Shown here: positions 12,801 to 27,800 of the stretch, in pieces
Numbering within the stretch: the stretch's first letter is position 1
How the letters are laid out: every line of letters starts with the position of its first letter
NCBI RefSeq assembly: GCF_004210375.1
Contig: NC_134834.1
Span: forward strand, 97,654,170 to 97,718,169
Direction of reading: 5' to 3'
DNA length: 64,000 bases
Source of the DNA: Tachypleus tridentatus
Lineage: Eukaryota > Arthropoda > Merostomata > Xiphosura > Limulidae
Notes under the pieces: model-generated
What the model was told of the DNA's origin: nothing
The model's database searches: none
The model's input: the letters and a program-made list of their open reading frames with translations, nothing else
Translations under genes and position numbers: made by a program

Positions 12801-15800
12801 ACAGATATTGTTACTCTGCCATTGTTTGTATATTATCTCGTTTGATTTACAAAATGTTTAACCTCCCATATACATACAGAGAAGTTTGTACTCAATGTAT
12901 AATCCAACTTATGCATCTGTTTTGTTTCATTTAAACAAATATACATTTTTAACAACAACAGTACATCCCTAGTCCTACTGACATCATGTAGTGGACCACT
13001 TTAGTGGTGGTAGTTTTAAATAAAGTATATTTTATCCCATTAAAAGTAATATAAAGTGACAATATCTTATCTGCAAATGTTATTTTTGTATTATCTCTAC
13101 AAACCACATACAGTTAGATAATAAAGGTTCACACTAATTTCTAAGCCCGAGATGAAACCTACTGTAAGTCTTCATTACTTTCAAATTACCAGGAGAAAGT
13201 TTTGTAAAGTAGAAAGAAACTCCTAGAGTAATTTTTACAACAAAATACAAAATATTCAAACTCTACGTGCAACAAAACCAAAACAGTGCAAGTTGTTTAT
13301 ATGTAGGCTTTGTAATGAGTAGATTCATAGGATTTCAAAAGTTCCATATTTTATTTTTTAGATAATATATTTATGGTTTTGTTTAACTTTATAATTTTGG
13401 AAGCTGTAAAACATAAAAAGGACAGGTAGTTGAATTTTACAGATTTCCAAAGTATTTAATTTTAAAACAACAAACATCCTGAAATATCACAGATTTACCA
13501 GTATTGTTTTTGTACTTTGAAAATTTTTATGTTTGGAAATGGGAAGTTTTAAATATTTCTAAATTGAGGTTGCAACTGTGAGGGTGCTATAAAAAATCTA
13601 AATTATAGTTAGCAGTTTGGATTTATTTTAGTTTTATACATAAAAATGTTAATAAGAGTTGTACTTAAGCAGATTGTCTTTATTGTAGTTTTATTTTGTA
13701 GATCACTTGAGGGTGGGAGATCAATTATTCTGGTTTTGCAGTACCCGATGGTTATAGTGCTTGACTGAGAGTCGCAAGTTGGAATTATCTTGCCACCCAA
13801 TATGCTTGCCCTACCAGCAGTAGGAGCATTATAATATGTGGTTAATCCCACTGTTTGTTGATAACAGTGTGCCAAGAGTTTACAGTGGGTGGCGATGACT
13901 AACTGCTTTGCTTCTGTTCTTTCACTGGTAAATTTGGGATGGCTAGCCAAGATAGCTCTTGTTTAGTTTTGTGCAAACTTTAAAATAAAACAAATGAATC
14001 AAAACATATCCCTCCTAAGAGAAACAAGATACTGGACTGAAAAAGGTTGTTCTTTACAGATCTGTAAAAAAAATAGAGATTAGAAAGTGAAATTAGTTTT
14101 CTGTGTGAAATAAAACCATTTGTAATTTGTCTCCTACCAGGGATTGCTTGGCGAAGCTAGGGATTTGGAGAAGCAACTTGATCAGGTGAAGGATTCTGCA
14201 GAGCTGCTTATTACAAATGCTTCTCCAAGCTCTGATACGTCCCACATTACTGAAGAAGTGGATAGCCTTGATAAACGTTATCATCAGCTCACACAGAAAC
14301 TCCAGGAGCAGTGTGCTGATTTGGAGCTGGCATCATCTGTGACCTCTGATTTTAATGTATGGAACCATTATTACACAAGTGATTCTGAGATCATTTTAGT
14401 CATATAATCATTACTTAATAAACTATATAGAGTTTTCTGATAGGTGTTTTATGCTAGAATTATTGTCTGATAGACACAGAATTCATATTACACAAAATTA
14501 AGTAAGATAAAGGTGAAAAGGCAATCATTTTGTAACACATACTTTGGTTTCGAATCTTTTATACACTTGCTGTCACATCTTAAGCTACAACATGATGTTT
14601 CTACCATTTATTTATACACTTGCTGTCACATTTTGAGCTACAACATGATGTTTCTACCATTTATTTATACACTTGCTGTCACATCTTGAGCTACAACATG
14701 ATGTTTGTACCATTTATTTATACACTTGCTGTCACATCTTGAACTACAACATGATGTTTCTACCATTTATTTATACACTTGCTGTCACATCTTGAGCTAC
14801 AACATGATGTTTGTACCATTTATTTATACACTTGCTGTCACATCTTAAGCTACAACATGATGTTTCTACCATTTATTTATACACTTGCTGTCACATTTTG
14901 AGCTACAACATGATGTTTCTACCATTTATTTATACACTTGCTGTCACATCTTGAGCTACAACATGATGTTTGTACCATTTATTTATACACTTGCTGTCAC
15001 ATCTTGAGCTGCAACATGATGTTTCTACCATTTATTTATACACTTGCTGTCACATCTTGAGCTACAACATGATGTTTCTACCATTTCTTTATACACTTGC
15101 TGTCACATCTTGAGCTGCAACATGATGTTTCTACCATTTATTTATACACTTGCTGTCACATCTTGAGCTGCAACATGATGTTTCTACCATTTATTTATAC
15201 ACTTGCTGTCACATCTTGAGCTGCAACATGATGTTTCTACCATTTATTTATACACTTGCTGTCACATTTTGAGCTACAACATGATGTTTCTACCATTTAT
15301 TTATACACTTGCTGTCACATTTTGAGCTACAACATGATGTTTCTACCATTTATTTATACACTTGCTGTCACATCTTGAGCTACAACATGATGTTTCTACC
15401 ATTTCTTTAGGCAAAGTTGAATGGAGTTCATTATGACCTGAATGCTTTGGAGGAAGAACTTGATAACATGGCTCCCATAGCAAGGGATGTTCAAACAGTG
15501 CAGATTCAGCTGGATGACATAAAGGTTAATAACATCACGTGTAAAAATTGTAGAACCAACAGAGATATTCTTATATTGAAACAATGTACAGTAAAGTGGA
15601 AACAACATATTATATTTAAAACAGTGTAGTGATCTGTGTTTAAAAAATATTATAAAATCAAATGTAACAGTAGAGTAGAACCAATTGAAAGGTGGAAAAA
15701 AATAGTATCAATAGTTAATGAACATAAAAGTTAGTAAAAGAAAATCTTAATACAATGTCTTTACTAACAAGGGTTAAATACAGAATAGAACCAGTTAGAA

Positions 15801-18800
15801 TAAAATGTTGATAAGAAATACAACTGATTTAGTGTCCAAAGGAAGACACTTAGAAAGATGTCATTACATATGTTTTATTAAGATAGCATTCAAGTATAAT
15901 TGATTTTTTATTTATGTGTGTTCCGTTTCTCTTTACTTCATTTTATCTAACTGTTTACTAGGACTTTATGCGGAGGTTGGAGAGGGTAGAAGAGGATGTT
16001 AGAGACACAAGCCAGCAGGCTCAAGATCTTATCAGTCAGCATTACACATCAGACCCAGGAAGTTACAGAGATCATGTGAGTTGTTAGGTTTTATCATGAA
16101 TATGTAATAATTCACATATGTTATAGGTGAGGATTCAACGAATAGTGTGTTGGTTAATGTGCAAGGGTGTAGAACTGTTCTGTTGTTTGTTAACAACTTA
16201 TGTTATAATTCTTTCTGCTAATGTGTGATAAGCTGTAGCCTTATGGTCACATGTTTTATATGGGCTACTGAATATTTGTACCTCTTTACATTCATGCAGA
16301 TGGATAATATGCGTCGACAACTTGGCCGATTGGAGGAGAGATCGAAGACTCGTAGTGTCAACCTGGAATCAACCCTTTCTCGTTTAGAGAAGTTCTATGG
16401 AGATTACAAAGAGACCATGAAGGATGTGGAAGATGCAGCTCAGGAAGTAAGGAACTTCAGAATCGTCAGTGGAGATGTGGATCTGATTCGTGCTCAGCAA
16501 GAACAGTTTAAGGTGTGTTAGGGACTATTAGTTTAACAAATATGTGAAAATTACCATATTTTTCTATAAAAAATGGGGTCTCAAAAACACCCCTGTGCCC
16601 TATACACCGAAGGTAAAAAATTTTATGCCTTCCTAGCTGTATCTGAAAGAGGTTTATGGTGAGTAAACAGTTTTGTTTTGTTTTCTTAATGTTTAAAAGT
16701 ACCAAACCTTTTTTTCTTCCCAAAGTGTGGAAACTGTAATGAAGGTAGTTATGTGATGTGAGCAGTTGTCTTAATGTCACCAAAGATGATATTGCTTGGG
16801 GACAAGTGAGAGTGAACTTTCAGAAAGATGATATTGCTTGGGGTGAGAGTGAACTTTCAGAAAGATGATATTGCTTGGGGTGAGAGTGAACTTTCAGAAC
16901 TTGGTTTCAGTGATGCAGAAGGAGATTTTGAAAGTTTTCATAATGAATGAACAATGTATGGAACGACCATATTTTATTTTATTATGGACACTACTTTTGA
17001 AGTATTCTAAAGAATAATAGAAACATTATGCTGATGTTGAACAAATGAATAAATGATAACTGGGAAAAATATTTTTTCCCATGAAGATAGCTTTGAAAAT
17101 AGGGGTGCATCTTATACACTGAAAAATATGGTAATAGTTCAAGATCTATGGATATGAGGAAATATTAAGGTGTGTAACAACAGGATTTAAAGGTATATTG
17201 TGGAATAGTAGTTGGAAAAATGTTTGTACAGATTAGTAATTATGATTGACGAGATAATACAAATATTTTAATTTTACTTACTATTGCTTCTTAATGTTTA
17301 ATTTCTTGCTACACCTATATCTACTTATACCATTTTTCACTCATGACAATACCTGTCTTATTCATCAGTTACCATATGTTATTTCCATCCATTATATATC
17401 TGATTAGATCAGGAAGCACATGTTTTGTTTTTTTTGTTTAACGTGGGTCTGATCCCTTCAAGCAGTTCTTTGTTCTCATGTTAGGAGTATCTATCTTAAA
17501 ACCTTTATTGTTTCTAACTTTGTCAAGGTTGTGGACAAGTGATTGGTTGCAAAACATATCCTTCCACCAGATCTGTTTTTTTTTTATGTTTGCACTTTAA
17601 AATTGAAAGGCATTACAGTAAAAAATAAATATATCTAGTTAAATTCAACTTTACTTTATGACATGTTAATTTTACTAAATCTTCTGAAAATCCTCTACTG
17701 TCCATCAGTTACATTTTCCCAATAAAACTTTCTTTTTCAAGAGCAAATTTCAGATTCTTTCTATCAAGTAATCCAAACTGTTAAATTCAGACTTCTCTAT
17801 TCCTGTTGCTGTTGATTCTGATCTTCAAATCCAAACCAACAATAAGACCATGTTCTGAAGATGACATTCACTACAGATCAGCTTTCTTCATGGCTCCAAA
17901 CTCTTTCTAGATAACTTCATCCATCTGTGCATAACTTTTTCACTAAAACATTTTCATGACTGGTTATTAATATTTTTATCAGTTAATAAAAAGATGATTA
18001 ATTTCTTCACAAATTCGATTGATGATCATTACACATTGGATATAATTACCTAGAAGCTCCCTAGATTATTCCTCACTCAGGTTCTGTTTCTTCTTGATTT
18101 CACTGTTTTCTTTAATATACGTTCAATTAATTTTTAAATATTCACTATATAAAACTTATGCTTTACAATCTCTTGCAAGTAAGTGGAGAGAAACCTCCAT
18201 TTCAGAACATCTTTGGTTTCAACCACACTTTTTTATTTCAGTAGTTTGAAATCTGTGTACGTGAGGGAAAATGCTGAGATGTGTACGTTTGGTTTGTAAT
18301 TTAAGAAGAGAGTATTTGGGAATTAGTAATTCAATATGTTTGTACGTTAATAATTGATTAATGATATGTGTGTGGTCACTCAACATGTCTAAACATGTAC
18401 CATCTTTTTTTTAATGATTATTTGTTTCATTTAACAGGAATTCCATAAGAATCGGGTAGCCCCAGTTGGTGCCCAGGTCAAGGAGATTAACAAACTTGGC
18501 CAAGGACTTGTACAGTCAGCCTCATCTGGTGTGAATACTGCAGATCTTGAGCAGGACCTAGAGACGTTGAATAACCAGTGGAATAACCTGAAGGAAAGAG
18601 TAAGAATATTTTTTAAAACAATGAAGATAATAGTCATGAAAGCATGTTCTTAATGGGTCTTGTTCATTAATTCACAACAGTATTGAGCTCCCACCATTAA
18701 AATTGTATTTGAAAAAAATGTTTAAGATGTTGTATATTTGTCAACTAGTTAGGTTTACCTTCCTGTTTAATGAATGTAATAAACCACACCTTAATTGAAT

Positions 18801-21800
18801 GGAAAATTATCTTTCCTTATTCCAGTTGTTGGTTGCCACTACAGACATAGGTTACTGCAAACGTGGTGGTAGTAATCTAACTCGCACCTGATTTTCTGTT
18901 TAAATTCTAATAACTTACTTAGTGCTGGCCTCATACAGGTTCTTAAAAATGTTAAAAACCTTCAACCCTGTGACAGAAATACCTTTTTAATATTGCTTAA
19001 AAAATGGAAACTTGTTTTGATAAAAGCAAGTAACTGTGCTGACACATATCTCCATTTTTAGCATGGTATTCAGACCTTTAAGGCAATATAGTTTAGCCAT
19101 AGAAATGCAAAGAAATGTACATTTTACAAGTGTAGCATGGTTTAATACAAATGTCATGAACCTTTTGTTTTCAGCTGAATGAAAAAGAGAGACTTCTTGA
19201 CCTGACCTTGCTTCAGTCTGGTAAGTTTCATGAGGCACTGGAAGGTGTACAGAAATGGTTAGAAGACACTGAAGAAATGGTTTCCAACCAGAAACCTCCT
19301 TCTGCTGATTACAAGGTTGTAAAAGCTCAACTTCAAGAACAAAATGTAAGTGGAGACTCTTAGATTATCAACTATAAATCCATGTATAGGAAAAACTGTT
19401 TTACTGTAAAAATTATGTATAGGAAAAACTGTTTTACTGTAAAAATTAAATCTTTATTAGTCAGAAATTCAGGCTTGAATCCAGTGATGGGTGGTAGGAT
19501 AAATAAATATTAGATAGAGAAGACGTAAGATGGCTTGAATCCAGTGATGGGTGGTAGGATGAATAAATATTAGATAGAGAAGACGTAAGATAGCTTGAAT
19601 GCAGTGATGGGTGGTAGGATGAATAAATATTAGATAGAGAAGACGTAAGATGGCTTGAATCCAGTGATGGGTGGTAGGATAAATAAATATTAGATAGAGA
19701 AGACGTAAGATGGCTTGAATCCAGTGATGGGTGGTAGGATGAATAAATATTAGATAGAGAAGACGTAAGATGGCTTGAATGCAGTGATGGGTGGTAGGAT
19801 GAATAAATATTAGATAGAGAAGACGTAAGATGGCTTGAATCCAGTGATGGGTGGTACGATGAATAAATATTAGATAGAGAAGACGTAAGATGGCTTGAAT
19901 GCAGTGATGGGTGGTAGGATGAATAAATATTAGATAGAGAAGACATAAGATGGCTTGAATGCAGTGATGGGTGGTAGGATAAATAAATATTAGATAGAGA
20001 AGACGTAAGATACTTTAATTAGGTGAAGAGTGAATTATTCTACAACTTATAGTGATGTAATCTGTTCAGATAAAATATTTGTAAAGGTTATTAATTTTTA
20101 ATGTGTTAATTAATTGTATGATTCAGTATAAGTTATTAAAAATTGTTTACTCTTCTCAGTTCCTGAGAAAGTTGCTATTGGACCGACAGAATAGTATGTC
20201 ATCCTTGTCTGAGATGGGAGCAGAGGTCATGCTAAACCTTGAAGACTTTGAACGCGCCCAAATTCAAGATCAGTTGGAGGACCTGTCCCAGCGTTTTAAT
20301 GAGCTAACTGCAGGAGCTCGAGAGAGAACAGATATACTAGAACAAACACTTCCTGTTGCACGGGCTTTCCAAGAGAAAATGAGACCACTTGTTGAATGGC
20401 TGGACCAAACAGAGAAGAAGTTATCGGGAATGGCTACAATACCAACAGATCAGGAAAGGATCAGACGGAGAATCGAGGAACACAGAGTTGGTGACATTTT
20501 AATGTAACTTTATTAACACTCGGTGATCTGACTATGGCCTGTAATGAGTCACATAACCAGATTTAATATAATACTTTAGCAGTAAAGGTTATTGATTCTT
20601 AAGGATATTCAATATATTGTTCACTGACTTAGAAAAGCGACCAGCATGAATTATAATAACAGCTGGTCCAGTTCTCTTGTTATGACCAACATTGAAATTT
20701 GTAAAACTGCTTGCATTAGGACAAAGAAAAGTGCGAAAATGTTCAGTATATGGTTGAGTAATATTTGTAGACGTGATTAAAATATGTAGTTACTCAATAC
20801 ATCAATGTGCAGTGGTTCATACAGAATCTTAATACTGTAGTATATAATCATACAGACTACTAATGTTACTCTGATATTGCTGAATGTAGGATTTGCACGA
20901 AGACATCCTGGACCATAAGGAGTCATTTGAAGACCTAACTGAAACAGTACAGACACTGATGGGTTTGGTGGGTGACGATGAAGCTCAGACTGTAGTCGAA
21001 AAGTTTCAGGATGTGACAGACAGATATGCCAAACTTGTGGAAGACAGTGAGAACATTGGTCAACTCTTGACTGAAGCTTACGAAGGCCTAGGAAATTTTG
21101 TAGTTACTTTTGAAGACCTTTTGGCCTGGATGGATGAGATGGAATCTCGCTTGGGACGATGTAGGGTTCTCAGTGTTTATGTCGATAAATTACAGGAACA
21201 GATTTATGAAATTGTGGTAAGTCCTGTGTCTGTGTTTTATATGTACGTAAGAAACGTAAATGGGACTGTAATGACAGTGTGGCAAGTTAATTATGACTAG
21301 AAGGTCAGTTATAAAAAGGAAATTGTGTTCAGATGAACAGATTAATTAGGATATAGTACATGACCTGGGGAAAAGTTCTGTTCATTATTTCAGGTTAGCT
21401 GTAACACAGTGTATATCTTTTAAAAGTGATAGTCATGTCTGTATTGTCAAATTTACTATGATATAGTGCATATCTAAGGGTCATGTTTAGCGTGTTTTTA
21501 ATTGCAAAATATAATGACAAAAGGAAATGGTCTGTTGTTTTATCTTGTCATGTGACAACTAGAAAGATATTACCACATCTAATTTAGGCTGATGTTACAC
21601 TCAGGCCAGATAATAGTTCAACTTAGATTGATGTTACACTCAGGCCAGATAATAGTTCAACTTAGATTGATATTATTAAAAACCTGGATGATAGTTTCCT
21701 GAGTTGATGTTACATGTAAACTAGACGATAGCTTAACTTAGATTGATATTATTAAAAACCTGGATGATAGTTTCCTGACTTGATGTTACATGTAGACTTG

Positions 21801-24800
21801 ACAATAGCTTCACTTAGATTGATATTATTAAAAACCTGGATGATAGTTTCCTGAGTTGATGTTACACGTAGACTAGACGATAGCTTCACTTAGATTGATA
21901 TTATTAAAAACCTGGATGATAGTTTCCTGAGTTGATGTTACACGTAGACTAGACGATAGCTTCACTTAGATTGATATTATTAAAAACCTGGATGATAGTT
22001 TCCTGAGTTGATGTTACATGTAGACTAGACGATAGCTTAACTTAGATTGATATTATTAAAAACCTGGATGATAATTTCCTGAGTTGATGTTACACGTAGA
22101 CTAGGTGATAGCTTCACTTAGATTGATATTATTAAAAACCTGGATGATAGTTTCCTGAGTTGATGTTACACGTAGACTAGACGATAGCTTAACTTAGATT
22201 GATATTATTAAAAACCTGGATGATAATTTCCTGAGTTGATGTTACACGTAGACTAGGTGATAGCTTAACTTAGATTGATATTATTAAAAACCTGGATAAT
22301 AGTTTCCTGAGTTGATGTTACATGTAGACTAGCCGATTGATATTATTAAAAACCTGGATGATAGTTTCCTTAGTTGATGTTACATGTAGACTAGACGATA
22401 GCTTAACTTAGATTGATATTATTAAAAACCTGGATGATAGTTTCCTGAGTTGATGTTACATGTAGACTAGACTATAGCTTAATTTAGATTGATATTATTA
22501 AAAACCTGGATGATAGTTTCCTGAGTTGATGTTACATGTAGATTAGATGATAGCTTAACTTAGATTGATATTATTAAAAACCTGGATGATAGTTTCCTGA
22601 GTTGATGTTACATGTAGATTAGACGATAGCTTAACTTAGATTGATATTATTAAAAACCTGGATGATAGTTTCCTGAGTTGATGTTGCACATAGACTAGAT
22701 GACACTTTTAAATTAAAATAATGTTGTACAAACCTTAGTTGTTAATGTATTAACCTATATTGACTCAATTATGGTATTAAAAATATTTAATATATTTTTT
22801 TATTTTTCAACAGGAACTTAATGAAGAAATAGCAGACCATCACAATCAAATTGACAGCTTGATTTCCTCAGCACATGAAATTATGAAACATGCTTCAGGT
22901 AAATTATTGAAATTGCTTATAGTTTTAAAACATGATACTGGTATACTATTGAAATTGAATTCGTTATAGCTTTTGAGCATATCTCAGGTGTATTAATGAA
23001 ATTGGTTATAGTTTTTTAGCATATCTCAGGTGTATTAATGAAATTGGTTATAGTTTTTTAGCATATCTCAGGTGTATTAATGAAATTGGTTATAGTTTTT
23101 TAGCATATCTCAGGTGTATTAATGAAATTGGTTATAGTTTTTGAGCATATCTCAGGTGTATTGTTGAAATTGGTTATAGTTTTTGAGCATATCTCAGGTG
23201 TATTAATGAAATTGGTTATAGTTTTGAGCATATCTCAGGTGTATTAATGAAATTGGTTATAGTTTTTAGCATATCTCAGGTGTATTAATGAAATTGGTTA
23301 TAGTTTTTAGCATATCTCAGGTGTATTGTTGAAATTATTTATAGTTTTGAGCATATCTCAGGTGTATTGTTGAAATTGGTTATAGTTTTGAGCATATCTC
23401 AGGTGTATTAATGAAATTGGTTATAGTTTTTGAGCATATCTCAGGTGTATTAAAGAAATTGGTTATAGTTTTTGAGCATATCTCAGGTGTATTGTTGAAA
23501 TTGGTTATAGTTTTTGAGCATATCTCAGGTGTATTGTTGAAATTGGTTATAGTATTTGAGCATATCTCAGGTGTATTGTTGAAATTGGTTATAGTTTTTG
23601 AGCATATCTCAGGTGTATTAATGAAATTGGTTATAGTTTTGAGCATATCCTCAGGTGTATTGTTGAAATTGGTTATAGTTTTGAGCATATCTCAGGTGTA
23701 TTAATGAAATTGGTTATAGTTTTTGAGCATATCTCAGGTGTATTGTTGAAATTGGTTATAGTTTTTGAGCATATCTCAGGTGTATTAATGAAATTGGTTA
23801 TAGTTTTTGAGCATATCTCAGGTGTATTGTTGAAATTGGTTATAGTTTTTGAGCATATCTCAGGTGTATTGTTGAAATTGGTTATAGTTTTTGAGCATAT
23901 CTCAGGTGTATTAATGAAATTGGTTATAGTTTTTGAGCATATCTCAGGTGTATTAATGAAATTGGTTATAGTTTTTGAGCATATCTCAGGTGTATTAATG
24001 AAATTGGTTATAGTTTTTGAGCATATCTCAGGTGTATTGTTGAAATTGGTTATAGTTTTTGAGCATATCTCAGGTGTATTGTTGAAATTGGTTATAGTTT
24101 TTGAGCATATCTCAGGTGTATTGTTGAAATTGGTTATAGTTTTGAAACTCGTCTCTGGTATATTGTTGAAAATGTTTCTAGTTTTGAAACTTCTCAGTGG
24201 TGTGTTGTTTCTGATTTTGGTTTCTTGGTGTATTCATTTTTTTAAATAAAATGTTTTAAAAAAAGAGTTGTTGTTTTTCAGTTCATATGTGATGAGGTAG
24301 AATATTTTATTGTTTTTAATTGAGTATTTCTGATATATTTTGTTGTTTGTCTAGAAAGAGTTCATTCTTTGTTTAATGGGCTACCTTACAAAGTTTGTGA
24401 AAAGCTCTCTCTTCTAATTGGCTATCTTATTAAGTTTGAGTGAAGCTATTTTTATGATTGTGCTATTTTATCAGTCTTGTGAGATGCTCTCTCTCTTCTG
24501 ATTGGCTATCTTATTAAGTTTGAGTGAAGCTATTTTTCTGATTGGCTACCTCATTAAGATCGTGTGAAGATCTTTAAGTAATAAATGCTGAGTTGTTGGT
24601 GTACAGTTACTTAACAATCAATGATTTAAAATTCTCAGTATTAAATATTATGTGTGATCATTTTATTTGAAATAAACCTTTCTTAACTTGTGAAAATCAA
24701 GAAGCAATTGTTTATTTGTAGGGGATGAAGCCCTACAGGTCAAAGAAAAGGTCGATCCCCTGCACAGCAAGTTCACAGAGTTAGCTCAGCTGCTGTAGCT

Positions 24801-27800
24801 AACGCCACCGCCAGGCACTGGAAGCACTACCAATAACCCAGAACTTTCATTCTAGCCATGAAACTCTGGCAACATGGATGGATGAGGCAGAACGTGTTCT
24901 GAAGTCCCTTGATGTCAGCAGTCTGGAGTTCCAGGAGTCCAAGATTCAGGTACATAATGTGAACAGTTTGATTAGTTTTTATTACTCAGAGAACCAAAAA
25001 TCTTGGTTTATTTTAACCTCCTTAAACCTAGAATTAATCTGTTTAAATAATCAACCCTTTACTTCTGAGAGATTATATTGTTATCCTTACTGTAGTGTCT
25101 AGAAACAGAAATTCAGGAGTATCGATCTCATCTTGAATCTGTAAACCACTTGGGTCCAGACTGTGCCAGATATCTCCAGGTGAAGGTGCTTATGCTATTG
25201 AAAGTATTGTAACCAAAGACAACCGTCGATTTGATGCTGTCTGCAACAAGTGCAACGTGAAAGCAGAAAGGATAGAGTTATCAAAACAGAAGAATGTTGA
25301 GGTAATTATACCAGAATGTTATAGACTTTAGGGATCAAAACAGAAGAATGTTGAGGTAATTACACCAGAATGTTATAGACTTTAGGGATCAAAACAGAAG
25401 AATGTTGAGGTAATTATACCAGAATGTTATAGACTTTAGGGATCAAAACAGAAGAATGTTGAGGTAATTACACCAGAATGTTATAGACTTTAGGGATAAA
25501 AACAGAAGAATGTTGAGGTAATTACACCAGAATGTTATAGACTTTAGGATAAAAACAGAAGAATGTTGAGGTAATTATACCAGAATGTTATAGACTTTAG
25601 GGATAAAAAACAGAAGAATGTTGAGGTAATTATACCAGAATGTTATAGACTCTAGGGATAAAAACAGAAGAATGTTGAGGTAATTATACCAGAATGATAT
25701 AAACTTTAGGGATAAAAACAGAAGAATGTTGAGGTAATTACACCAGAATGTTATAGACTTTAGGGATCAAAACAGAAGAATGTTGAGGTAATTATACCAG
25801 AATGTTATAGACTTTAGGGATCAAAACAGAAGAATGTTGAGGTAATTACACCAGAATGTTATAGACTTTAGGGATAAAAAAACAGAAGAATGTTGAGGTA
25901 ATTATACCAGAATGTTATAGACTCTAGGATCAAAACAGAAGAATGTTGAGGTAATTATACCAGAATGTTATAGACTTTAGGGATCAAAACAGAAGAATGT
26001 TGAGGTAATTATACCAGAATGTTATAGACTTTAGGGATCAAAACAGAAGAATGTTGAGGTAATTATACCAGAATGTTATAGACTTTAGGGATCAAAACAG
26101 AAGAATGTTGAGGTAATTATACCAGAATGTTATAGACTTTAGGGATTTTAAAGGAAGAACTTAATATTATATTTTTATTTGTTTGTGTTTGTAAATTTTC
26201 AAGTACAAACACTTTCATTTGTTTTCTCTTAATGCTTATTTTAGTGCATTATTTATTTATTTTAGCCATTATTAATTTTTATCACTATTGATAAATATAA
26301 ATTTTTTTTATCCTTAATGTTTTGTTTTCTTTCACTAGGTGGTAGGAGACATTGACGAACTTCTAGATTGGTTCCGGGATGCTGAGCAACAGCTTAAGGA
26401 AGCTGAACCTATTTATCCAGATCCAGATTCCCTTACAGCTATGGTGAAAGAACAGAAGGTAAAACTGTGTTAATTAAATAATGTAAAGCTCATCTAGAAC
26501 CATAGTAACCAATGTAACCATCTGATAATGGAACGTTTTTTCATTTGACATCACTGTACTACATTCATTTGTTTCTGTACTTACTACACCATACTACATT
26601 CATTTGTTTCTGTACTTACTACTCCATACTACATTCATTTGTTTCTGTACTTACTACACCATACTACATTCATTTGTTTCTGTACTTACTACTCCATACT
26701 ACATTCATTTGTTTCTGTACTTACTACACCATACTACATTCATTTGTTTCTGTACTTACTACTCCATACTACATTCATTTGTTTCTGTACTTACTACACC
26801 ATACTACATTCATTTGTTTCTGTACTTACTACACCATACTACATTCATTTGTTTCTGTACTTACTACTCCATACTACATTCATTTGTTTCTGTACTTACT
26901 ACACCATACTACATTCATTTGTTTCTGTACTTACTACACCATACTACATTCATTTGTTTCTGTACTTACTACACCATACTACATTCATTTGTTTCTGTAC
27001 TTACTACTCCATACTACATTCATTTTGTTTCTGTACTTACTACACCATACTACATTCATTTGTTTCTGTACTTACTACTCCATACTACATCTCATTTGTT
27101 TCTGTACTTACTACACCATACTACATTCATTTGTTTCTGTACTTACTACACCATACTACATTCATTTGTTTCTGTACTTACTACTCCATACTACATTCAT
27201 TTGTTTCTGTACTTACTACTCCATACTACATTCATTTGTTTCTGTACTTACTACTCCATACTACATTCATTTGTTTCTGTACTTACTACACCATACTACA
27301 TTCATTTGTTTCTGTACTTACTACACCATACTACATTCATTTGTTTCTGTACTTACTACACCATACTACATTCTGTTTTGTTTCTGTATACTACATTCAC
27401 TGTACATACTACATTCATTTGTTTCTGTACTTACTACACCATACTACATTCATTTGTTTCTGTACTTACTACACCATACTACATTCATTTGTTTCTGTAC
27501 TTACTACTCCATACTACATTCATTTGTTTCTGTACTTACTACACCACTACATTCATACTTACTACACCATACTCATTTTGTTTCTGTACTTACTACACCA
27601 TACTACATTCATTTGTTTCTGTACTTTACTACTACCATACTACATTCTATTTGTTTCTGTACTTACTACACCATACTACATTCATTTGTTTCTGTACTTA
27701 CTACACCATACTACATTCTATTTGTTTCTGTACTTACTACTCCATACTACATTCTATTTGTTTCTGTACTTACTACACCATACTACATCATTCATTTTGT

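Noticed and set aside
19461..19946. 161-codon minus-strand open frame with a 20-residue repeat
   Set aside because: Explained by the exact 60-bp period of an intronic minisatellite; flanking exons are on the + strand.
23380..24249. Repeat proteins [13 protein letters not shown] (+) and a matching minus-strand frame
   Set aside because: The 42-bp period is a multiple of three and leaves both strands open; the extension from exon 16 stops near 22970.
6535..25301. Interpretation of the locus as a pseudogene because of frame breaks
   Set aside because: Six single-base changes are confined to three exons next to arrays, while 34 exons are intact with conserved splice sites and phases.
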